A stretch of 64,000 bases of DNA from positions 62,001-126,000 of the forward strand of contig JAINUG010000209.1 in assembly GCA_029706075.1 (NCBI GenBank), given 5' to 3'. The translations under genes and the position numbers were made by a program. Source of the stretch: Aldrovandia affinis (taxonomy: Eukaryota; Chordata; Actinopteri; Notacanthiformes; Halosauridae). Each line of letters begins with the position of its first letter. The stretch's first letter is position 1. The notes under the pieces are model-generated. The model made no database searches, was not told the origin of the DNA, and saw nothing but the letters and a program-made list of their open reading frames with translations. Shown here piece by piece: positions 12,708 through 25,082 of the stretch.

Positions 12708-13690
12708 GTTTCGATCTGATCAAATTCCATTAAGTGTAATATATAGGAAAAACAGTAACCTCACTACACCTCTAGCTCTCTTTGTTTTCCTGCTTATGAA
12801 GACCTCTATGGGCCAGTGGTGGTATTGCAGTGAAAGTAGCAGACATTTTATGTGCAGGGTGAATGTGAAGAGTCAGAGAGAGGCCGGCAGAGACAAAATG
12901 GCTTACCAGGCAGTACGATGCGGGGGGAGGGGCAGGTGGAGGAAGGAGAAACGGGCGTGTAAGGGTGGGGTGAATGATGGTAGGATGGGATAGATTTTGT
13001 CAAAAAACGGTGTGCAGGTGTATTCATTTTTTTTTTTTGGTTTAGTTAATTATTTATTATTTATTTACTAGTTGCACATTTTTTCTAATGTACATGTCTG
13101 ACTACTGTCAGTTTCTTGAATAAATTCCATTAGACTATCACATTTCTTTGGTGAGAAAATGATTAATATATTCCACCTGGGCATATATGTCAGTTCAATT
13201 CTTTCTTTTATACTTGTGTGTTAAGTTACAGATGACAAATGTGCCTTTCTAAATATATACAACAAGAATAGCAATTATGTCAAATTGTTCTTTGGCATCA
13301 TATATAAACAAGACAGAGAGAGATTTTTAAGAGTTACTATTTTATAGTGTTTATGGAAATGCTAAATGTTTAATAAAACTGGTCTTATGGGTCATGGCTG
13401 ACTGCTGGAGAGATTCCATTTGCAGTGTCTCTGCATAGACTCCTCCCACTCTCCTGCCCTGTTCACCCCTCCCCCATCTCATCTCTCTCCACCCCTCCCC
13501 CCACTTATTTTGCTGCACTCTTTGCCGCACTCACTCCCAATCTGTCTACCCCTCCCCCACCCACCCCACTCCCATCTGTTTCTCGCTCTGTTTTGTGCTG
13601 CCCTTACACCCTCCCGTCTCACTCTCTCATTTCCTCTTTTACTAAGCAGTGCAGCTATCACTGTCGTCAAAACTTGTTCACTCTTTTGCC
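12708..13690. repeat. Duplicated upstream module, copy B
   Basis: Second copy of 11224-12130, offset by about 1.5 kb: 'gaagacctctatgggccag' (12798), 'tagcagacatttta', 'caaaatggcttacc' (12894), a GA-rich run, a T run and a CT-rich block with repeated 'cacccctccccc' (13440-13570). Alternate frames across the CT-rich block (111 and 93 aa) are low-complexity artefacts. Confidence 0.65.
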
Positions 13691-14700
13691 ATGTAAAAAT
13701 ATTTGAATGGTACCATGAAATGTTACTTCAACAAGAGAAGATAATAAGCAAATAAGGTTAAATGAACAAATGGGAGACGGTTAGTGGAAGATTAAATATA
13801 AATATCTAGTGAGAAATACAAAAGCTACAGAAGTCATATATATCTAAGTCCTTACTTTATATTCATATTTATGTAACGAGTAACATGAGAGTTGTTTGAA
13901 AATCTGGACTGTACCATTTTTGGAGAAGAGGGAGGTTCTATTTTAGTGTGTCAGAACAGATCTTTGTGTTGGAAATCTTCTGTTAAATTATGTACTTGGG
14001 TTGAAAGGCATACAGGAGTGCATAAACACAGAGCCGTAGATAATGCACGCAATGACACCCTTATCTCAAAACACATTTATCAAAGGCATGATTTGTATAT
14101 GACAATGGGACAGGGTCAGAGTTCGAAGAAGGTGTTATATTTGTGGAAGACTGAGCGAGATGGTAAAGAGGGGTGAGGTGCCAAGATGGAGGCAAAAAGC
14201 TAATTGTGCTGGGGGGGTGGAGGGTAAATGTGAATGTGATTTGGGGTGCTATTTTGGAAATAGTCACTTCAGGAAAACTATCGAACAACACATCTTCAAT
14301 GCATGTTGATGACAATTATTGCTTCTATCTGAGTCAATGGGATGAATGTTTCTTTCAAGTAAATAGACAGAAATTAGTAATCACGAGAAACAGAAATTGC
14401 GCAGTACATATTGTTTTTTATATAAGTCCAATATGTAATTTGATCCTTGGCTTAATTTACATGTTTTTATTAAATCCAGTCATATATAGTATGGAATTTT
14501 AATCCTTCGTTTTTTTTTTTGTTTTTTTTCCTGGACATGAGTGATACCTATTTCATGTAGTATATGGTTTGTTAATTCCGGTAGATTATTTGAAGCTCAA
14601 TCTTAATCATTTTAATACACTAACACAAATAAAACGTACATATATAATTAAACATTTTATTTGCATCATGTAAAAAAAAAAAGATTCTGGTTCATATGAA
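13691..14700. other. Unassigned sequence upstream of the candidate promoter
   Basis: No coding signal was found. A 'ccaagatggaggc' YY1-like motif at about 14178 lies in a GA-rich stretch and may be a third, poorer member of the 11-13 kb module family. Confidence 0.4.
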
Positions 14701-14749
14701 TTATTACTTTGTTTGTTCATGTGTCTGTTGTGAGTTGGTAGGCGGTGCT

Positions 14750-15180
14750 TATTTTCTCTTGCCCTTTCTTTTTCTCTCTCTCTTTCTAAGCCCTGCCCCT
14801 CTCTGCCTTCCTGCTTTGTGCTTGCTAGGGTGAGGGAGGGAGGGAGAGAGAGAGCATGCACAAGCTGTGTGTGTGACTGTTGGCTGTTCAGAGCAGCAGC
14901 ATGCTGACAGAGAGCGGCCTTGTTCTGTTGTAGTCTCTCTGACTGTCTGTATTTCACTCCCTCCATCACCTGCAAGTTGTTGGCCTTTGCGACCAACTGA
15001 CACTGAGTAACCGACAGAGTTAACGGACAGATCAGGTGACTTACCAGCTAGCTAACTCTTTTTCCCAAGTGCACTGGCTATGCTGAAAATGCATCGAGCG
15101 AAACATAGCGAAACATAGAAAGGTAGCGGGAAAAAACTGATTACTTACATTTTGAACTGCGGAAATTCAAACTGAAAAGG
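14750..15180 (+). promoter_or_regulatory. Candidate ATF7IP promoter and noncoding first exon
   Basis: A CT-rich then GA-rich stretch ('gagggagggagggagaga') is followed by unique sequence that ends in the donor aaaagg|gtgagt, GT at 15181-15182. The next supported acceptor downstream on this strand is at 34541-34542, just before the ATF7IP start codon. A noncoding first exon far upstream is usual for this kind of gene, so I infer that this is one. The transcription start is not visible. Minus-strand frames of 129 and 84 aa here are low-complexity. Confidence 0.4.
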
Positions 15181-16419
15181 GTGAGTTTGTCTAAATTTTT
15201 ATTTTTATTTTCACAGTTTTGTAAATGTGTTTATGATTTGAACTTCTTTCATTTTTAGGGTTATTTTTTATGTTGTCCTATCGCTATTGGCTTTTTGGTT
15301 AAATAAGAGTTATTTTACCTGTTTGTTTAGAATGTACTTATGCTTTTGATATCTTTTCTTGGTGAAACATTTTGAAGGGAATGCTGGTTTAGTTTTTGGT
15401 CCCAGAAACGCTGAGGGGTAAAGGGGCAACATTTCACTTGAGTCCCAGGCTTTTGAGGCCTACTCAAAGTTTGTTATGGTTTGCGATTATACTTTTAAAT
15501 GGGAAGTAGGTATTTCTGATTGTATTTCTCAGTTAGTGTTTTGGCGAGCAATCACAGATAGCAGTTTAATATTATTAATGTTGCTTTCTGTTAAATGGCA
15601 AATGTGCTTGAATTGTATACAGTTTGCCATAGCAAGTTGGCTTGCATCCTTACTAGAAAAGCACTGTTTATACTTCTATTAAGTATTCAATGGATTTGTT
15701 AAGGTTTTTTTTGGGGGGTCCTTAGAAATGGGGAAGTCAGTTGTTTTGGTCTATAATTATATAGTATGTTGCATGATATTTGTCCAAAATGAAATCCATA
15801 ATTCTAGTCTGGTTTGTAAGCACAGCATTGGCTACAAAATATTCTCCTCCTTGTGCCTCCTCCTCCAGTGATGACATATGTGACAGTACTCTGCTGGAAG
15901 TGCCTGCATTAAATATTAGAATATGTATATTTTGCGTATTAATGTTCCTATGGACAAAAACATTTATACATACAGAAATTGTACACCCACCTTGTGCTTT
16001 GTGTCTTTGTAGAATCAGAGACTTTCCCACAGAAAAAAATACAATTGTCATTCAACAGGATACGGCATCATTTTTCAATTTTTTCCAGTATATCTCAGAG
16101 CCCACTGTTACTGGTCTGAAATTTGTCTTAAATACTCCCCTAGTATATTTGACCAGTAGGCTAATCATTTAAACAAGGTTAGAATATAGTAATCCCAAAC
16201 CACTCTGTCCAGCAACCAGCTGCTGATACAACACAGCTTTGGCCAGCAAGCAAAGTCAACAAACTTGGGTACACTCCTCTCCAAACCAGAACAGAGCGCA
16301 AACACTATTATTAGGAAGCTGTTTAAATATAAGAAACGTACAACAGTTGCGCAATATCGTTTAGTTATCAAGATGTTAACCATGCTTTGTTTATATATAT
16401 AATATAATATATACATAGT
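15181..16419. other. Start of presumed ATF7IP intron 1
   Basis: No element or coding signal was recognised. Overlapping frames on both strands at about 15737-16172 have no family motif. Confidence 0.4.
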
Positions 16420-17084
16420 GGTTATAATAAGCATTCACCCCCTTTGGAATTTCTTTACATTTTATTCATGGAATCAAAATGGATTTAATTCGGATTTTTT
16501 GCAACTGATCAACACAAAATACTCTAGTCAACTAAATTAATGACAAATTAAAAATAAACAATAATTGATTACATAAGTTGTTGACTTAATACTTGATAGA
16601 CCTTCGATTACAGCTGTGAGTCTATTTGTGTAAGTTTCTACCAGCTTTGCCTCTCCGGACATTGCATTTTTGCCCATTCTTTTTTACAAAATTGCTTGAG
16701 CTCCATCAGGTTGGATGGGGACCGTTGGTGAACAGCAATTTCAAATCATTCTGGAGATTCTGAATGGGATTGAGGTCTGGGCTTTGACTGAGCCACTCCA
16801 GTGTTGCTTTTGCTGTATGCTTTGGGTCATTGCCCTGCTGGAATATAAATCTTCTCCCAAGTCCCAGGTCTCTTTCAGACAACGGCAGGTTTTCCACCAA
16901 GATTGATCTATATCTCGCGCCATCCATTTTGCCCTCTATTTTGACAAGTTTTCCAGAAACATCCCCATAGCATTAGGCACCCGCCACCATATTTTACAGT
17001 AGGGATAGTTTTCTTGGGATGATGTGCAGTGTTAGATTTCTGACAAATGCCAGAAACCTTTGAATTGTGGCTACAGTTTTACCT

Positions 17085-17262
17085 ACAGGGTCCTAGTTTA
17101 ACTATGTGGTTGCGCCTAGCACCTAGGAACGGTACTTCCCACTAGGGTGGCTTTCAGCTAAACTGTTCTTGACTACAGTTAACACTTTGTTGTACGTCGC
17201 TCTGGATAAGAGCGTCTGCCAAATGCCTGTAATGTAATGTAATGTAATGTAAATGTAGCGCC
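17085..17262 (+). mobile_element. L2-tailed short repeat inside the Tc1-like element
   Basis: Ends in 'gtcgctctggataagagcgt', 'ctgccaaatgcctg' and then tandem 'taatg' units, the plus-sense L2 3' tail with its short terminal repeat. It interrupts transposase sequence that resumes at 'gcgcctaaagttgaggcc'. It may be a 5'-truncated L2 or an L2-tailed SINE; the head is too short to decide. Confidence 0.7.
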
Positions 17263-19324
17263 TAAAGTTGAGGCCAAAAAGTTCAGTTTTAGTCTCATCA
17301 GACCATAGAATCTTCCTCCACTTGGTTTGAGAGTCTCCCACATGCCTTCTGGCAAACTGTTTCAGTTTTCAACAATGGATTTATTTTTGCCACCCTCCCA
17401 TAAAGCCCTCATTTGTGAAGCACACAGGCTATTGTTGTCCTATGGATAGTTTCTCCGACCTTTGCACGATCATTTTTACATTTACATTTTAGGCATTAAG
17501 CAGACGCTCTTATCCAGAGCGACTTACAAAAAGTGCATTTATAGACCGTAAGATTAATCATGGTTAGTGCAAGAGATCAGTGTAGTAATACTGCAGTAGA
17601 CATCATGGTTGGCAGCTGCACACCATACCTGTAACACAGGGAAATAATCTTTGTAATACTTTTAAAAAAACATGTAGACAGTGGTGATGGCAGTTAATTT
17701 ATAGAATCCATGGTAGTGGAGTCTAAAGAGGTGGGTTTTTAGTCTCTTGCGGAAGATGGCCAGTGATTCCGCGGTCCTGACCGGGTGCAGAAGATCATTC
17801 CACCAACAGGGGGTCAGGATGGAGAAGAGGCGAGACTGTGAGAAATGGCTGCCGGGCACCTGAAGGGATGGGACAGTCAGTTTGCCAGAGGAGGCAGAGT
17901 GGAGGGGTCTGGCTGGGGTGTACCGTGTGAAGAGTGTCTATAGGTAGGAGGGAGCAGTTCCCCTAGTGGCCTGATATGCCAGTACCAGTGATTTCAATTT
18001 GTTATATGCAGCAATAGGGAGCCAGTGCAGTGTGGTGACTAGTGGAGTGATGTGTGAACTTGGGATAGTTGAAAACTAGGTGTGCGGCAGCATTCTGCAC
18101 TAGTTGCAGTGGCTTAATGGCACAGGTCGGTAAGCCTGCCAGCAAGGAATCGCAGTAGTCCAGGCGTGAAATTACCAAAGCCTGCACCAGGAGTTGTGGC
18201 CTCTTGGGTGAGGAATTCTCTGGATGTTGTGTAGGGAGAATCGGCAGGTCCAGGTAATCACTGTGATATGCCCTGAGAAGCAGAGTTGGTTGTCCAGAGT
18301 CACTCCAAGGTTCCTGGCAGTCCGGGACAGAGACATCAATGGTGATTTGAGGCATCAATCATCAGGGAGCGCTACACTGGGCGGAAGAGCAGCTTGGTCT
18401 TCCCTAGGTTCAGCTTCAGGTGGTGGGTGGACATCCAAGCAGATATGTCTGCCAGGCATGCAGAGATATTCACTGGGACCTGGGTTTCAGAAAGAGAGAA
18501 AGAGTTGAGTGTCATCAGCATAACAGTGGTATGAAAAACTAGGAGCAGAGATAACAGAATCAAATGACTTAGTATACAGGGAGAATAGGAGGGGGCCTAG
18601 CACCAAAGATTGCAGGACACCAGTAGAGAGGGTATGGGGAGAGGAGAAGGATCCCCTCCAGGCCACCTGGTACGACCGGTCAGCCAGGTACGATTCAAAC
18701 CATGCTAGTGCAGATCCTGAGATTCCCATCTCAGCAAGAGATGAGCAGGATCTGGTGGTCAACGGTATCAAATGTAGCCGATAGGTCGAGCAGGAGGAGG
18801 TCGAGCAGGAGGAGGACGGAGCTGAGTGATTGAGTCTTCGCCGAGTGGAGAGCCACAGTGACCGCCAGCAGACCAGTTTCGGTAGAGTGACCCACCTTAA
18901 AGCCTGATTGGTTGGGATCAAGCAGGTTATTCTGTAGGAAATAGACAGACAGTTGATTATATACAGTCCGTTCTACAGTCTTGGACAGGAATGGAGAGAC
19001 AGGTCGATAGTTGGAAATGTCAGCAGGATTCAGAGGGTTTTCTTGAGGAGGGGATGACATGGGCCCTTTTGAGGGCAGAGGGGACAGAACCAGAGAGGAC
19101 AGAACCAGAGCAAAGAGAGTAGTTGATTATATTGGAGACAAAGCGGAGGATGTCCATAGCGATGGACTGGAAAAGGGGGGAAGGAATGGGATCAAGAGGT
19201 GGTAAGACGGTGGGAGTGAATAAGTTGTTATATGTCCGAGTCAGGGAAAAGGAAGACAGGGAGGTGTGTGGTTTGGGTTGTGAGATGCAGGAGGGGTTGG
19301 GGAGAAGGAGTTGCAAATGTCATT

Positions 19325-19891
19325 TTCTTTCTAGCAACAACAGCAAACGTGAGCACAGACTGTATGCGAGTGACATGTGCATATGTGCCGCTTTCCCCAT
19401 TTGGAACTTCGGAAATATTTTTTTATCTCGGTGCATGACGTGTTTGTTACGATGGGAGTGTAAAACAGAAATAGTTCCAGTTAGCTCATTAAAAAAATTA
19501 TAAAATCCTAAATTCACAGTCGTCAGCAGGACGATCACTTGGAAATCGAAGGTCATCCGTCTTAATTTTTAGTCGTCTGAGATGATAGGACGACTGCTAA
19601 TCTGGGCCCCTGGTGTATGGAGGTTTTTGTTTCTACCAATTACCCTGGCTCAATTAGCTAATTAGTTGGATATGCCAATGCTGGTTTACTTGTAGATTAG
19701 ACCACAGTAACAGGTTTCATATGGGAACACAAGAACAGTCTTCAACTGTCATTGATGGGCTTATCAAGAAATTTAGCTAAAATGTCAGATCACGTAAATG
19801 ATTGGGCTAATTACATAATTAAGAGCAGAAGTTTGCATGAAATCCAGAAATGGATACGGCCCCCCTTGCCCACCCCTGGACTGGGGGGTAG
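19325..19891. other. Unassigned insertion between L2 parts
   Basis: L2 similarity stops near 19325 and resumes after 20642. The part before the solo LTR has no recognised family. It includes two short hairpin-like motifs ('gtcgtcagcaggacgat' and 'gataggacgactgc'). Confidence 0.35.
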
Positions 19892-19895
19892 GAGG

Positions 19896-20642
19896 TGTGA
19901 GGGAAATTTCCATTTTACAATGTTTTTCTTTCTTTATAAATGCATGTAAAAGCTTAGGGCCTAAACCTGACTGAGAGTGAGCCTTTGACTTCGATAACCG
20001 TGCTTCTGCAGTGCAGGTCGAATTAGGCCTTTTGACCTAGATACATGTACTTGTGTTTTCTTGGTATTTGCTTCGTTCCAGACATATGTCTGGTGTGCCT
20101 TTGTTTACTAAGTATCTAGACCAGGGGTCTCCAATCTTATCCGAGAAGGGCCAGTGTGGGTGCAGGCTTTTGTTCTAGCCCAGCACTAAACAACTGATTA
20201 AACTAATCAAGGTCTTGATTGTAGACCATGATTGGTGAATTAGTTGAATCAGGTGTTTTAGTGCAGGGCTAGAACAAAAGCCTGCACCCACACCGGCCCT
20301 TCTCGGATAAGATTGGAGACCCCTGATCTAGATGTTGCAGTTTTGACACCTGCCTCCAAGACAGGAAATAACAAGCTGTGTTAGGATAAGAAATGGGCCA
20401 CCCATCTCTGTTCTTTTGCCAAAGACATGGAATGGGCGGGCCCAACTGTTGTTTTAGCCTGTGTATAAAGACTGTTGTAATTCCTTGTTCGGGAGTGACT
20501 CGCGTTGCTCAGGCTAATCCTGAGTGAGTTGCTCCTGGCCAGTACTAAACCTTTATATCTCAATATTGTGTTCGAGTCATTGGCTTGACTGATTGTCTCA
20601 CTTACTAGCAAATGTGATATTCATGTGTGAATTTCCACGACA
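19896..20642 (-). mobile_element. Solo LTR (fossil retrovirus-like element)
   Basis: Starts TGTGAGGG and ends ACGACA, in the TG...CA pattern, with a 4-bp duplication GAGG on both sides (19892-19895 and 20643-20646). It carries a TATA-like 'gtataaaga' near 20463. Only one LTR is present and there is no internal region, so it is a remnant left by recombination. A hAT MITE was inserted later. The strand is uncertain (the TATA-like signal reads on the + strand). The family is not resolved; a 4-bp duplication fits gammaretrovirus-like and other fish elements. Confidence 0.6.
20122..20325. mobile_element. hAT-type MITE inside the solo LTR
   Basis: The terminal inverted repeats are long ('caggggtctccaatcttatc' at the left, its complement at the right) and pair almost along the whole 204 bp. 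The 8-bp target duplication is ATCTAGAC (20114-20121) and ATCTAGAT (20326-20333). The 8-bp duplication and CAGGGG termini fit the hAT superfamily. Confidence 0.85.
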
Positions 20643-22332
20643 GAGGCAAGCAGGTTTGGTGGAGATAGGACATAGTGAATCGAAGGAGGAGGATAGCAGA
20701 GTGGATCAGGCTAGTTGAGAGAAGGTATCATAAGGGGGAGGGGTTGATAGAACAGTAGTGACAGGGCTGTGGGGGAGAGAGAGCAGAGGTTGTGATGGAC
20801 AGAGACAGAGGGTACAGGGAGGGAAAAAGACAGAAAGCAATGGTCCGATACATGAAGAGGAGATACTGTAAGGTTAGGCTTGTGGGTGGGTGGGGATTCT
20901 GCCATGGTGAAGTCAAAGGACTGGAGGAGGGGGAGAAAGCCAGAGGACTGAGCACTGCCCAGCTGTATGTTGAAATCACAGAGGAGTAGGACGGGAGTGC
21001 CATCTCTGGGAAGGAGCTGAGTAGGGCATCCATCTCATCTAGGAAGCTCCCCAGTGGACCTGGTGGACGATCAAGAACAATTATGTGCAGTTTGCATGGG
21101 ACAGTGACAGTATGATATTCAAAGGAGGAGGGTGAGATATGAGGAAGAGAAACAATACCAAATCTCCAAAGGGGGGAGATACCTGTCCCTACACCTCTAC
21201 CTGGGTCGTGGAGTGTGAGAGAAGGTGTAGGCAGTGGAGAGAGCAGAAGGGGTGGCTGTTCTGAGGGGTGATCCACTTCTCAGTGAGCGCCAGGAACTGC
21301 AGGGGAGTAGGGAGGCCTGGCCTGAGATGAAGTCAGTCTTCCAGACAATGGACTGGCAGTTCCGTAGCCCACCTGTTACCACAATGTCAACAACGCCTGT
21401 GAGTTGCAACCCTCTTTTTAGGAAATCTAGGAGAGGAGACATGGACAGGGCTAGAGAGATTGCACATATTTGATGTATAAACTACTAGTAGAAGAGTCTA
21501 ATTGTGGTACTTACCATGCAGTAGACTCCCTAGCTGGACTCCTGCAGGTAGACTCCCACTTACAAATTACTTTGCCCCGACTACCAGCTGCTAATGCCCT
21601 GAAACCACTTCGTTAGGGATACTGCTCACTATTCCAGAAGCACGCAAGTAATGAGATTGAAACTACAGCAGAGACAACTTAAACCGATAAAACAGCATCA
21701 AATTAACACTGGTTGAAGCGAATCAGCGAAAACTAGTCTAACTGATAGTAAGCAGGTTAGAATTGCACTAAAACGAGGCTACAACAGTTCAGTTTTAACT
21801 AATAACAACTACTGCAAATGAAGTCATAGACCTGATTACTCACAGACGCCAGCCGATGATTAAAGAAAACCAAGATAGAATGCACACCGTCAGAGTTATC
21901 ATAGACCTTTTGGTGGCCTCCCTAACAAGTGGCCTTATCTCATGGATGCTCAGTTTTGGAGGACGGCCTTTTGGATGGATGATATTTTCTCCATGTCTTT
22001 ATTATTTACTTAACAGTGTTCCAGGGCATATTTAAAGTATTTGAAATCTTCTGATATCTTTGCCCCATTTGGTGCTTTTGAAAAACCTTTTCTCGGATTT
22101 GCTTTGAATGTTCTTTGGTCGTCATGATGTTCTTGTTTAGAAATGCACTAACACACTGTGGGACCTCTCGCAGACAGGTGTATTTAATTTGTAATCATTT
22201 GAAACACCTTAATTGTATTATTTGAACTCCAATCAAATAATTATGTGACCTCTGAAGATAATTGATTGCACCAGAGTTTATTTAGGTGTGTCTTAGCAAA
22301 AGGAGTGAATATTTATGCAGTCAATTATTAAA

Positions 22333-24427
22333 CACCTCCCTGGTTTCTCAAATTCTTGCTAGAGGCTTGAAATCTTCACTGATTGGTGTCCAGTGTTGCG
22401 CTTCACAGGCTGCAAGCTGCCAACAGCCAATCTAAAAAATAATTATTGAACAACAATGGGCTAGCAAGAAACTGATGTTCTGAAGAAGAGATTTCATAGC
22501 TGCGCAGCAAGAGAGGCAGGATAAATGTGTAAGATGGTGTTTGTAGGCAAGTGTGGTAGGCACAGACAACATTCAGTATGATACCCTAGATTGTTTTCCA
22601 GGCAACATTGGTATGGCACAGACAGAATCATTCAGTATGAATTCCTTTTAAAATCCATGGAACTACCAGATGGTATTGATTTTCCAGGTAACTACTGCAC
22701 TGTTGAGCATCTTCTGTGAAAAAACTAGCCCAACATGACATTTAGACTACCAAAAAATACCCATGGACCTATTCATTATTTGGGCAGAGTATTTGGATAA
22801 ATATTGATGGAAGAGGTAGCCAACATTTTTTGTGCACCAATGGAAAATGCATAAAGTCTGAATCAGCACAAACTGCCTCCAAAATTCCAAGCAGATTTAT
22901 TTTACACATCATGCTCTGATGTGTTGTGATTAGATAGGTGATTATTTGTTCACTTATTAGGCAAGAACAGTTCATTAATGATTAATCATTTGGACAAAGA
23001 ACATCGTAGAGTAAGGAATTTAAGTGGATAGTTACCTGCAATACAGCATGCCCTGCTAACTCAACCAATGCTCTATCCAAGCGTCTTTTGTACGCAATCC
23101 GCTGTTATTTTTAAAGTTGCTTTGTGCTTAGCTCTTTCTGGAACAAAAAAGCTTTATGAGTCTGAATCAGCACAAACTGCCTGGAATGCATTATTTTGCC
23201 ATCATGCCCAATGAAGGGTGTTCTCCAAGAACAGTTCATAGATTAATCATTTGTTAAAGGAGTGTAATTGTTTAGCTTGTTAGCCTTGCCTTGGAATCCC
23301 CATTTTGACATTCAGATGACTCCCTTTCAGTGGTTTGACATCAGGATGCTAAGTACTCAATCTTACCAGCTGAATGACATTTATACACTGGTACCTTAGC
23401 AGATATATCTTAGTTATTTATTGCCCATCAATTTTGCCCAGTTGTAATCACATTATTTGATGGATTTCTTCATTGTTCAAAGACTTGGGACAGTACTTGT
23501 CAACTGTTCCCACACAGTTCCCACTCCTTTTAGCAATCTATCATCAAGGTGGGTTACTGAACAGCAAGGCAATGCTGTCTAGCCACTCAGGTGAACTCTA
23601 TTGGTTGCATGCACATCACTTTCAACCCCCACATTCCTCATGCAAGTCTTGACCTGCACCTTCCCATTCAGAAATTTGCTGTTGGTAAGTAGCTTCTGTA
23701 AACCTGTGTAAGACCTACAGTACAACCAAAAAGTACAGATTAGCTCTGAAGTTAATAAGGATGACTAAGGACTTTGTCCTGGATTTTGATGCACAATCAC
23801 AGACGCAAGGCTTAAGTGCAGGGATGCACAAGTCTGTTTTGCCAGTACTTGCCAGAAGGACGAGGCAGACTGAAACCATCCCTTGCTGGATAATGCTAAT
23901 AGTCAATTTTGCATTGCCTCGCAACCAAGTCGTGATTCAATACAGTGCCATAGGGAGCACCACTGTGCTTCACAGAAATGCCTCAGCTGAGTATGCCACT
24001 TAGCAGCTCCACAAGATTTTTATACTCTCCTCCCACTAAAGCCACTTGATTCTGTGGTTAAAACTGATTGCAAGGATACCTACCACAAACAGCTGAAAAA
24101 TCTACTGGAGGATGTCCCAGGATGGGAAACACCTGCCCATGACAGTGAGTCCCTGGTGCAATGCAGTGTCAGACTGACATGGTCCTAGGCTAGAGACTTC
24201 CAATGTCCATCCACCATGAGCTGTGCAAGCAAGGAGAGGAGGCTCACCCATCAGAGGAACTCCTACTTCTGGGAGTGACCACATGGTTGGAAACCATGGA
24301 CACAGAGGGTATCTTGTGATTGGGAGCAGTGCTTCTCCATGTTTTCCCTGTTAACGATGTGAAAATCTTTGGAACACATGAATTTGCTGGTCGCAAATGA
24401 CATTAATGGACAAATCTCTTTTACAGT
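22333..24427. other. Unassigned intronic or intergenic sequence
   Basis: No long frame or element ends were found. Two similar stretches ('gaatcagcacaaactgcct' near 22860 and again near 23164) suggest an old local duplication of about 300 bp spacing. Confidence 0.4.
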
Positions 24428-24429
24428 TA

Positions 24430-25080
24430 CAGTAGAATCTCCAAGATACCAACACATTGGGAATGAAGGTTGTTCAGAACTCTTAAATGTTTCTAACACC
24501 AATTTTGGTTAAATGCGCCAATTTTAAGAATTTGAATCCATTCTTGAATTAAATCACATACTTACAATATCCTTATGTTTTAATAAATGGTCTACTCATT
24601 TTGTATCTGTAATCCTTAGTTTGTGATAATAACTAATAATCTAACCTGGTAATCCCTATCTCATTAGAACATTCGTTCATTTTTTTTTATATGGCGGCTT
24701 TCCGAGAGATGCATTCCATTTTCATTGCTATCTTAGCAAGTACGTATATAGCTATTGCTATTGCTATATACTTGCCATCTTTGGCCTCTTATGGGAAATG
24801 TTTGATTTTGTTCCCCCCTTCTTTGTCAAACACTGACTTTCCCACATTGTATTCTTTAGCAATAGTGCTTAGGCATGCCAGTTGTTCTAAGTTTGATCAT
24901 TTTTCTGCGTTATTTTTACCAATGAAGGACTTGTTTTCATTTAATGCTCGTATTTTAGCATCAGTAATATTAAGGATGTTAATATGGTCTAATTGCTTAT
25001 GCTATGTATGGTTTCATGCCCATTCAGTTGATTGGTCTGTCCATAATTCTGAGGTTCTTCTTATCTCTGAGGTTCTACTG
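24430..25080 (-). mobile_element. pogo/Tigger-like DNA transposon relic
   Basis: Ends are inverted repeats ('cagtagaatctcc' at the left, 'gaggttctactg' at the right) flanked by TA. Reading the minus strand gives a pogo-type helix-turn-helix fragment (TIAKEYNVGKS) near 24850. The 650 bp length and broken frame mark it as a nonautonomous relic. A related piece lies at 46500-46859. Confidence 0.7.
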
Positions 25081-25082
25081 TA

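Larger units (their letters stand above)
17474..21888 (-). mobile_element. Long L2-clade LINE inside the Tc1-like element
   Basis: Minus-strand order from the right: an endonuclease piece (GVGTGISPLWRFG, VTVPCKLHIIVLDRPPGP, EMDALLSSFPE; 21276-20728), then reverse transcriptase pieces (NYRPVSPFLSKTVERTVY and the FDTVDH motif at 19060-18731; GVLQSLVLGPLLFSLYT and YADDTQLFLSF at 18921-18487; SRLDYCDSLLAGLPT at 18358-18002; RLKTHLF at 17859-17662), then the 3' tail at 17474-17530. The element's own sequence is about 3.1-3.7 kb, depending on the origin of 19325-19891. Its frame is broken at several points, so it is inactive. An insertion containing a solo LTR separates the endonuclease and reverse transcriptase parts. 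Confidence 0.85.
16420..22332 (-). mobile_element. Tc1-like DNA transposon, split by later insertions
   Basis: The left end ('cattcaccccctttgg', about 16432) and the right end ('aaaggagtgaat', about 22309) are inverted matches. Minus-strand fragments carry Tc1 transposase motifs: [15 protein letters not shown] and SPDLNPIQN (16927-16706) and WRKILWSDETKTELFG (17341-17123). The element's own DNA is 16420-17085, 17263-17473 and about 21889-22332; the rest is inserted elements. The transposase is in pieces and cannot be functional. The exact ends were not fixed because a clean TA duplication was not identified. Confidence 0.8.

Noticed and set aside
13420-13755. Overlapping 111-aa and 93-aa frames rich in Pro, Leu and Ser
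   Set aside because: Products of a CT-rich block within the duplicated module.
14607-15003. Minus-strand frames of 129 and 84 aa
   Set aside because: Run through GA/CT-rich low-complexity sequence of the candidate promoter; no homology.
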